Positions 57,206 to 64,000 of a stretch of 64,000 nt of DNA are shown piece after piece (position 1 is the stretch's first letter; every line of letters begins with the position of its first letter). A model generated the notes under the pieces. That model was given only the letters and a program-made list of their open reading frames with translations, was not told the origin of the DNA and ran no database searches. The position numbers and the translations under genes are program-made. This DNA is from Monodelphis domestica (Eukaryota > Chordata > Mammalia > Didelphimorphia > Didelphidae). The DNA lies in the NCBI RefSeq assembly GCF_027887165.1, contig NC_077227.1, positions 350,035,207 through 350,099,206 on the forward strand. The letters run 5' to 3'.

Positions 57206-57540
57206 AATATGCTGTGAAGATTAGATTTAGTTATGTCCTGATTGTAACAATGAAGATACTTAGCTCTTTTCTTTATTGTGAAGATAAAATTGTAATCTCC
57301 TGATTGTAACAATGAAGGTACTTAGTTCTTCCTTTATAGTGAAGCTAGAATTGTAAGCTACAATCTATTTTTAGATTTTAACTACAAAAAGGTGTTAAGT
57401 AACTACAAAAGGTGAACTTAACAAAAGAGGTGTTAAGTAATCCAAAAAGATATAATCAAACCAAAGAAGGTGAAAACTACAGAATGAACAGTCCTTGAGA
57501 AAATCTAACCAAGGAAGGTGAGAACTAAAGAGTGCATAGA
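57206..57540 (+). mobile_element. Partial second copy of the same LTR family
   Basis: Shares 'gattgtaacaatgaaggta', 'agctagaattgtaagcta', 'ctatttttaga' and 'ggtgaacttaacaaa' with 55700-55900 of the solo LTR. It contains an internal tandem duplication of the 'gattgtaacaatgaag' block (about 57241 and 57302). No matching LTR end or target duplication was found. Confidence 0.65.
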
Positions 57541-57654
57541 TACCAAAAAAAAATGAGGCAAGAAATAAAAAAAATGAAGAAAGGCTCTTTGAGGAAAGAA
57601 CAAAATCAAAAGCTAGAAAAAAAATCAAAGAAACTATAAGATAAGTAATATTTT

Positions 57655-58315
57655 TAAACTGTTCTGGATGTACCTGTACAAGAATATTTATCACAGTTCT
57701 TTTTGTGGTGGTAAAGAATTGGAAATTGAAGGGATGTCCATCGATTTGGGAATGGCTGAAAAATTATGGTATACTATACTATTGTGTTGTAAGAAATGAA
57801 CAGAATGATTTCAGAAAGAGCTGAAAGACCTACATGAATTGATGAAGAATGAAATAAGCCAAACCAGGAGAATATTATATACAGTAACAAATATATTTTG
57901 GAATGATCAACTATGAAAGACCTAGCTACTCTCACCAATACAGTGATCCAAGACAATTCTGAGACATTTATGACAAAGAATGTTATCCGCCTCCAGAGGA
58001 AGAACTATTAGAGTTGGAATGCAGATCAAAACATGATTTTTTACTTTTTTAATTTAGGTTTTGGTTTTATATGATTATTCTCTTACAAAAATGAACAATA
58101 TGGAAATATTTTGCATAATACATTGTACAACCCAGATCAAATTCCTTGCCAGCTCCAGGAAGGGGAAAGACGGGAGGGAGACAGACATTTGGATCATGTA
58201 ACTTTAGAAAACTTATGGGGAAAATTATTATTACATGTAATTGGTAAAATGTATATCTATATCTTTAAAAAGAAAAAAAATAAAACTGTCTTGGAAAAGA
58301 GGTTATTTTAGAATA
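57655..58315 (+). mobile_element. 5'-truncated L1, ORF2 end and 3' UTR
   Basis: 'gtacaagaatatttatcaca', 'cgatttgggaatggctgaaa', 'agtgatccaagacaattctg' and an A-rich tail 'aaaaagaaaaaaaataaaac'. The stretch 58316-58884 is unassigned; it may be another old retroelement ('taacagaggactttcaaaca'). Confidence 0.8.
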
Positions 58316-59081
58316 AATTATTAGACTCCCTAAAAACCATAATTTTTTTAAAGCCTAGACAGTCTATTTCAAGAAATCACAAATAATAACTACTTAGATT
58401 TCTTAGAACTAAAGGATAAAGACAGAAAGAATCTATTGATCATCTCCTAAAAGAAACCATAAATGCAAAAGTCCCAAGAATGTTACCACCAAAATCCATA
58501 GCTTCCACATCAAAGAAAAAAAAATACTACTAACATCCAAGAGGAAGGAATTTGAGTGCCAAGAAATCAGTCAGGATCACATAAGACCTGGAAGCTTATA
58601 CTATAAGTCATTGATCTTGAAAGATAGTATTATTTTTTTTAAAAGAGAGACTTTCAACTAAGAACAACTTGCCCTGCAAACCTGAGTATTTTAAAAAATG
58701 GGCTTTTAATGTAACAGAGGACTTTCAAACATTCTTAATAAAAACAATAGAAAGTAATAGGAGTTTTGAAATACAAATACAAGTCAAGAGAAACCTCAAA
58801 AAGTAAATTTAATTAAACAATTGGAAGGAGTTACATGATGAAATAGTGCTAACATTCTAATATAGGGAAAAGAAACAAATGTCCCTTTAGAACGGTGGTT
58901 CTCAACTTTTCTAATGTCGTGACCCCACAATACACTTCTTCATGTTGTGGTGACCCCAAACCAAATAATTATTTTGGTGGCTACTTCAAAACTGTAATTT
59001 TGCTACAGTTATGATTCGGAATGTAAATACCTGATATGCATTATGTATTCTCATTGCTACAAATCAAACATAATTTAAACA

Positions 59082-59442
59082 TGTAAAAAATAGACTCGAA
59101 TACAGGACTACAATCCCCATGAGCCTTTGCTCCACTTCCCCAGGATGCCTTGTAATCTCACCTGGGCCGAGATTGAGAAGGCATTTAAGCTGATTCAAAG
59201 GCTTTTGAGGGGGCTCTTGGGTCTTTTTGGACTTCCATTTTGGAGCAGGCGCGGCTCTTGCGTGATGTGAGGTTATTTTGTCTAGGCCTCTGGCCTAGGC
59301 ACATGTTTCTTACTTGTATATTCTTTAATCTTTAACCTTTAATAAACCTCTAAAAAATATAATACTTCTTGCAGAGAGAAACTAATTTCTACCTGCCTCA
59401 GATGCCTCAGTCCCCCGTCTCCCCTAAATTTTAATCTTTACA
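59082..59442 (+). mobile_element. 5' LTR of the provirus (361 bp)
   Basis: TGTAAAAAATAG start and ATCTTTACA end. Poly(A) signal AATAAA at about 59340-59346. Bases 59373-59442 recur exactly at 63220-63289. Confidence 0.85.
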
Positions 59443-59763
59443 GTTTGGCAACCACGAAGGGATAAAAAAAACTCAATCTTCTGAATTCTTTTCTGATCTT
59501 TAGTTCAACTTTTAATAGCTAGTACCTAGAAAAAAAATTTTTTTTTGAGCCATATCTCTCTGGCCAAGGTTTTCTACCCTCACAAAGCTGCTACAGGCTC
59601 TGGACCTGCTGCCCACCCCACCTGGCTTGGCCCCGATGCTTCCTGCCTGCAGCCTGCAGCCCTTATCGTCCTCACCTGGTACCTGGTCCCAGCCTTGCCC
59701 ACCCCCGCAGTCGCTCCTGCTCCTGGCCTCTCACCTGCCCGCTGCCTGCCCCCCCCATACTAA
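59443..59763 (+). other. Leader and CpG/C-rich remnant where gag should be
   Basis: Begins with primer-binding-site-like 'tttggcaaccacgaaggg'. A Pro/Ala-rich open frame (59545-59763) could be a scrap of gag, but no capsid or zinc-knuckle motif is visible, so it is not called. Confidence 0.4.
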
Positions 59764-59933
59764 TGAACCCCATGTTACCTGAAAGGTGGGTAACAGCTAT
59801 TATGATTGTCTATTAGACACCGGAGCTTCCTGGTCTGTATTAAAGAGAACACCTGATTTACAATGTTATTCTGTTGGCTCAGAGAATGTAATGGGAGTAT
59901 CAGGAATAACCCAAAGAGTTAAAAGACTTCCTC

Positions 59934-60714
59934 TGTATTTCATCAAATCCAAGATTTAAATTTTGTTCGAGAGAGAAATCTTCAGAGAAGAAGCTTGCTA
60001 ACTAACTGAATCCAGAGAATGAACTGTTTGCAGAAAGATATCTAAACCTTTTCACTACAGGAAGATCCAGAATGAACCTTGGGGTGTGGTTGATTGAACA
60101 TTTTTGAATGTACTCTCTTATGCCAAAGGGGACTGCCCCCTAATTGGCTTTTGTCAATGCGCCCAGCAAAACATTGGTTTGCTGTCCTTCTCTCTCCTCT
60201 ATTTCCCCATATTTACAACTATTACAATTTTCCTCTTAGTGGGTAAAAAAAATTTTTGTATACACTTATAGTTAGAAATTTTTGGGGTGCAGTATGCTTA
60301 TGTTTAGTGATCAATTGGGGAGACTAGTCTCCCAATCATCATCAGGGGGGATTGTGAATTTTAAAAGTCTCCATCTTGGTCTAGCACCCAAAAATTGTGC
60401 ACACCCACACTACACGGGCATGCGCTAGTCAATGACAAATCAGAAATAACTAACTGCCCACCTGGGCTGTCCTAAGCCAAGCTAGAGCCAACCATTGGAT
60501 TTGTGAGACACAGGAAGTGAGGTAGGGAACAGCCTCTGGAATTCGCGCATTTCCTGTGTCTCACAAATCCAATGGTTGGCTCTAGCTTGGCTTAGGACAG
60601 CCCAGGTGGGCAGTTAGTTATTTCTGATTTGTCATTGACTAGCGCATGCCCGTGTAGTGTGGGTGTGCACAATTTTTGGGTGCTAGACCAAGATGGAGAC
60701 TTTTAAAATTCACA
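59934..60714 (-). mobile_element. 781-bp retroviral insertion containing a perfect hairpin
   Basis: Flanked by 'cctc' at 59930-59933 and 60715-60718. It begins TG (tgtatttcatc) and ends CA (aattcaca) on the plus strand. Two readings are possible: an antisense solo LTR whose U3 is itself folded, or a fold-back retroviral cDNA made of a 3' internal region, a G-rich tract (60345-60351) and an LTR start copied in both directions. The inverted arms begin exactly at the element's right border and, on the left, right after the G-rich tract. Confidence 0.65.
60353..60714. repeat. Perfect inverted repeat, 164-bp arms, 34-bp loop
   Basis: Left arm 60353-60516 and right arm 60551-60714 are exact reverse complements; I compared all 164 bases. 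The loop is 60517-60550. Outer ends are TGTGAATTTT and AAAATTCACA. Confidence 0.97.
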
Positions 60715-60859
60715 CCTCCTAGAATGGTGTCTGTAGGACCCCTAGAGGTACAACACTCCTTCCTTTTGATGCCTGACTCCCCTTTAAATTTGCTGGGGAG
60801 GGACCTTCTATGCAAACTCAGAGCCACAATAACCTGCTCCCCAGATGGCTCATTATCAT

Positions 60860-61615
60860 TAGAAGTACCAGAGGAATCTTTAAATTTACTCCCTGTACTT
60901 CTCTCGGAAAACCAGGAGGCAAAAGAGCTTTCCACTTTTGAAATACCTAAAGATATACCGGAGTCTCTTTGGGCCACATCTTCTTCGGATGTAGGCTTAC
61001 TTAAATCTGCTGTTCCTGTGCAGATAAAAACTAAATCTAGCCCACCTCCTTCTATCCCTCAGTATCCCCTCTCAAAGGAGGCAATTGAGGGTATTACACC
61101 AGTTATTAACTCATTAATAGAACAGGGAATAATAATCCCTTGCAAATCTGAATACAACACGCCCATCCTGCCAATTAAAAACCAAAAAAAGGGCCCGATG
61201 GCAAGCACATCTATAGATTCATACAGAATCTAAGGGCAGTGAATAATCACGTTATAAAGAGACACTCCGTAGTTTCTAACATACATACTATTATTTCATC
61301 TATTCCTAGCACAGCTACATACTTTACAGTAGTAGACTTGTGTTCAGCTTTCTTTTCCATACCAATACATGAGAACTCCAGGCATATTTTTGCTTTCACC
61401 TGGAAAGGCTCACAATATACCTGGTGTCGGCTGCCCCAGGGTTATGTCGAAAGTCCGAGCTTATTTGAGCAAATTTTGAGCCAAGACACAGACAATATAA
61501 CATTTAAAAATAGCAAATTAATCAAATATGTAGATGATCTACTCTTGGCTTCAACAGATGCAAAAACATGTCAAGAAGATAGCAAACACCTTCTTTTGGA
61601 ATTGCACAAAAGAGG
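60860..61615 (+). pseudogene. Retroviral reverse transcriptase remnant
   Basis: Two frames cover it: one to about 61190 with the N-terminal region (QYPLSKEAIEGI, GIIIPCKSEYNTPILP), the next from about 61195 with LPQG (61431-61442) and the catalytic YVDD box (61527-61538). A frameshift in an A/G run near 61190-61200 separates them. Similarity stops at about 61615, so the thumb and connection are lost. Motifs are of the gammaretrovirus (ERV1) type. Not functional. Confidence 0.87.
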
Positions 61616-62500
61616 AAATGGATCTCATTTTTTGGTGAGAAAGCCTTGTATTTTATATTTTCTTAACTGACACAGAGTGTCAATGGTTATAAGCTATATT
61701 TTTGAATTTTTTAAAGCTCTTTTATTATTATATTTTTCTTGCATGTGCAATATACTTTTTCAGTTTTTTTAATTATTTTTTCTCTCCTTTTTATATTTGA
61801 AGCACATGTCACCAGTATTAAGATTTTCTTTAACCTTTTGATTTTTAAGTTTAAGATACATTTGCTAGTACATGCCCTAAAAGGCTTGTGACTATAAAAA
61901 TGATGCCACTAATTATTTAAATAAATTATGGGACTTTGCTTAATGATTCTGTCTGATTCCAGGACAAGAGATACACACAAGAGCCATTGCACAAAGCCAA
62001 AGAAAAGCAAATCTAGGATGGATTGATGCACTTCTAGGCCAATACAAAGGTCTTGAACCTAGTGTGAAGACTCGAGGTTACTATGTTTAACATGTGTTAA
62101 GACATAGGCTTTCCTTGTATCCACACTCACCCTGAAGATACTCATAGACGAGTATCCCCAAAACCTTGGCTCCTACTTGGCTTCTATAATCTGGTCCCTT
62201 TCTTTTCTTCCTCTCATAGTGTGGTACCTTTCTGTAGTCCTGGCACTGACTGGGTAAATGCATCATTACTTAGATCATTTTGATTGGGCCCTGATTGAAG
62301 GACCTGTTATAGATTTATTTTTCTTCTACTTGGAATTTTTACACATAAGACTTTGATAGTCTATATTTTCATCCAGAAATTTTTCTTTTCTTTTGGATTT
62401 TCTGATGTCTTTTTAATATCTCTTGCCAATTGATTCATATACCTCATACCTCAGCCATGCATCCCTAACTGATTCTGAATCTTTCAATCACCCACAACAC
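61616..62500 (+). other. Provirus 3' internal region, content not recognised
   Basis: This lies between the broken pol and the polypurine tract, where env would be. No env motif or long frame is visible. It may be decayed env or unrelated sequence. Confidence 0.35.
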
Positions 62501-62520
62501 GGGGGAATGTAAAAAAATAT
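62500..62520 (+). other. Polypurine tract and start of the 3' LTR
   Basis: 'acgggggaa' followed by TGTAAAAAAATA from 62508; the 5' LTR starts TGTAAAAAATAG at 59082. Similarity to the LTR ends after about a dozen bases, where inverted pol begins. Confidence 0.7.
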
Positions 62521-63219
62521 CATTATTTAAATTATCAGTGGTTGTTAATGTTAAAATAAATCCAGGTCCTTCTATGGCTGCTAGTTTTGCAGCGGCATCT
62601 GCTCGGTCATTTCCTCTAGAGACAGGGTCAGAGCCACCTGTATGGGCAGAGCAATGAACTACAGCTAGGGCTTTAGGCAGTTTGAGAGCAGAAAGAACTT
62701 CATTAATAATTTCTGCATTAAAATACTATCAACAAAGCAATGGGTTCAAATCAAGAAAACATCTAATGCCCAGTGGACTTACGCGTCGGCTATGGGGGGT
62801 GGGGGGGAGGAAAAGAAAATGATCTATGTCTTTAACGAATAATGCTTGGAAATGATCAAATAAAATATATTTTAAAAAAAAAAGAAAGGAAAAAAAAATA
62901 ATTTCTGCATTAGCTATGGATTTTCCAGCTGAGGTTAAAAATCCTCTTTGGAGCCATAGCATCCCGACTGAGTGACAAATGCCAAAAGCATATCTGGAAT
63001 CCATATAAATTGTTGCCTTTTTATCCTTGGCAATTATACAAGCTTGTTTTAGAGCTATGAGTTCTGCTCCTTGAGCGCTAATGTTAGAAGGTAGTGAAGC
63101 TGACCATTCAGTGGCCAATTCTGAGACTACGGCAGCTCCAGTGTAACGTATGCCATCCCTCATAAAAGAGGAACCATCGGTAAATAAAATCAGATCTGCA
63201 TTGTCTAAGGGAGTGTCCA
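62520..63219 (-). pseudogene. Inverted retroviral RNase H fragment inside the 3' LTR
   Basis: Read on the minus strand from 63219, this is the pol RNase H domain: FTDGSS, GAELIAL, YMDSRYAF and, after an L1 insertion, the HTGGSDPVSRG-type region (about 62615-62650). It is opposite in orientation to the protease and RT. It lies between the first dozen and the last 70 bases of the 3' LTR, so it replaces the LTR's middle. The L1 stub breaks the frame. Confidence 0.85.
62721..62896 (+). mobile_element. 176-bp L1 3' stub with target duplication
   Basis: Carries the marsupial L1 3' end ('caatgggttcaaatcaagaa', 'cgcgtcggctatgg', G-run, 'taatgcttggaaatgatcaa', A-tail). It is flanked by a perfect 16-bp duplication 'aataatttctgcatta' (62705-62720 and 62897-62912). 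Confidence 0.92.
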
Positions 63220-63289
63220 AGAGAGAAACTAATTTCTACCTGCCTCAGATGCCTCAGTCCCCCGTCTCCCCTAAATTTTAATCTTTACA
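63220..63289 (+). mobile_element. 3' LTR remnant (last 70 bp)
   Basis: Identical to 59373-59442 and ends CA directly before the 'aaca' target duplication. Confidence 0.9.
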
Positions 63290-63830
63290 AACATAGTGAT
63301 TAATCACAAAAACAATATTTAATTATATGTTGAGAAATATTAATCCAACAGGAGGCAGCCTGAGTGCTGGGGCAGGAGGTAAGTCCCGCCTGGGGAGGGG
63401 GTCCACAGATGCTGCCTTCTTCTTCCTGTCGTCTCCCTCCAGTTCAAACTGAGGCTTCACTTTGCTAGGGTTACTCGGCTCTGTTATCCGCTCCAGGAGT
63501 TATCCGCTCCAGGACTCATTCTTAACCCCTCCGGAGCCAGTGCCAGGGTGCTCTCTCTGGGTCTCTGTTTGAGTCCAGTCTCCAGGCAAAAGGGTAAATC
63601 CATTGCCCCTCATAGGGGGAGGGCTGCTGATAGGTAACTAATATTAGTACAATGTGCAGGCAGCAGGGTCCCCATTCTTTCCAAGATCTTGCTGTAAAGT
63701 AGTGCAATTTCTCAGTGGCTAAAGCCATCGGAAATATGTATTTAACGATGGCTTTAGGTGACCCCTGTGTTTTGGTCGTTTGACACCCAATGGGGTCGTG
63801 ACCCACAGGTTGAGAACCATTACTTTAGAA

Positions 63831-64000
63831 CTTTAATGTCTTGAAAGGATATTGGGAAAGTTAAGTTAATTGAAAAAAAAAAGCAAAATAGAACATTGGT
63901 TTTGTTCTGAGCATTTTGAGAGAGAAAAGGGAAAGGAAGGTAAAAGGAATACTGCTACAGAAAGAAAGGGAAAGGAAGTGGACCTTGCTCTTTCTCACAA
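63831..64000. other. Unassigned sequence at window end
   Basis: A-rich and purine-rich; no gene or repeat recognised. Confidence 0.3.

Larger units (their letters stand above)
59764..60860 (+). pseudogene. Retroviral protease remnant, split by an insertion
   Basis: The N-terminal part has the aspartic protease active site LLDTGA at about 59810-59827, with an in-frame stop just upstream (59780-59782). The C-terminal part, 60719-60860, has the LLGRDLL motif of gammaretroviral proteases. They are separated by 59934-60714, whose 4-bp flanking repeats mark it as a later insertion. The gene is non-functional as it stands: a stop, an insertion and no gag upstream. Confidence 0.82.
59078..63293 (+). 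mobile_element. Gammaretrovirus-like endogenous provirus, heavily rearranged
   Basis: Flanked by the 4-bp duplication 'aaca' (59078-59081 and 63290-63293). Order: 5' LTR 59082-59442, primer-site-like sequence 59445-59455, gag essentially lost, protease split by an insertion (59934-60714), reverse transcriptase to about 61615, unassigned 3' region, polypurine tract and LTR start near 62500-62510, inverted pol piece, and the last 70 bases of the 3' LTR (63220-63289). The 70 bases shared by the two LTRs are identical. No gene is intact. Confidence 0.85.
58893..63822 (-). mobile_element. SPIN-like hAT transposon, non-autonomous, split by a provirus
   Basis: Ends 'cggtggttctcaac' (58893) and 'gttgagaaccatta' (63822) are inverted repeats bounded by a perfect 8-bp duplication 'ctttagaa' (58885-58892 and 63823-63830). 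Transposon sequence is 58893-59081 and 63290-63822. The right arm, read on the minus strand, gives 'ctgtgggtcacgaccc' and the internal 'catatttccgatggcttta' typical of SPIN/Charlie-like elements. At the break, 'taatttaaaca' joins to 'tagtgattaatcacaaaaac', a SPIN-type sequence. No transposase is left. The short frame at 63522-63806 is not one. Confidence 0.85.

Noticed and set aside
60639..60977. Minus-strand frame of 112 codons
   Set aside because: It is antisense to the retroviral protease/RT frame and includes one arm of the hairpin.
63522..63806. Minus-strand frame of 94 codons as possible hAT transposase
   Set aside because: It covers the terminal inverted repeat region and has no transposase motif; the element is non-autonomous.
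1..64000. CRISPR array, operon or bacterial features
   Set aside because: The SINE/LINE content, intron signals and AT-rich CpG-poor composition show vertebrate nuclear DNA, and no regularly spaced repeats occur.

Overview
The window is vertebrate nuclear DNA, almost certainly from a marsupial and probably an American opossum. The evidence is the repeats. Two tRNA-derived CORE-SINE families of marsupial type occur dozens of times: one ends in a 'ttgcctagcccttaccactcttctgcctt' type tail, here called type A, and the other in an RTE/BovB-like 'ggtcacaaagagtc' tail, here called type B. There are also marsupial-type L1 3' ends, ancient MIR/THER1, L2 and L3/CR1 pieces, and a SPIN-like hAT transposon. 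Base composition is AT-rich with very few CpGs. Repeat family names are recalled, not searched, so the class is firmer than the family name.

Only one cellular gene is supported: SMIM3 (NID67), on the minus strand. Its intact 60-codon frame is at 33290-33472, 11 bases inside a terminal exon that starts at 33483 behind a good splice acceptor. A candidate first exon ends at a splice donor at 52594/52595 in the only non-repeat CpG-enriched stretch of the right half (about 52600-53035). This implies an intron of about 19.1 kb, full of SINEs, containing two non-repetitive pockets with AP-1-like sites. Everything else is intergenic or intronic repeat.

Layout: 1-3345 is an antisense L1 carrying a solo LTR (577-1561) and a 584-bp dispersed element (1625-2208), each bounded by target-site duplications. 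3.3-32.8 kb is intergenic sequence (downstream of SMIM3) with SINEs, L3/L2 tracts, two Charlie-like hAT MITEs, LTRs near 24.3 and 27.5 kb, and a 300-bp TC-rich microsatellite. 32.85-33.48 kb is the SMIM3 terminal exon; 33.5-52.6 kb its intron; 52.6-53.0 kb the candidate exon 1 and promoter. 53.6-58.9 kb holds a dispersed repeat, a solo LTR (55651-56370) and L1.

The most unusual part is 58893-63822. A SPIN-like hAT element (8-bp target duplication) was interrupted by a gammaretrovirus-like provirus (4-bp duplication AACA). The provirus has lost gag. Its protease is split by a 781-bp insertion (4-bp duplication CCTC) containing a perfect 164-bp inverted repeat. Its 3' LTR has had its middle replaced by about 700 bp of inverted RNase H-coding pol, and a 176-bp L1 stub later landed inside that inverted piece. 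These viral remnants are broken by stops, a frameshift, deletions and inversions, and no intact viral gene remains.
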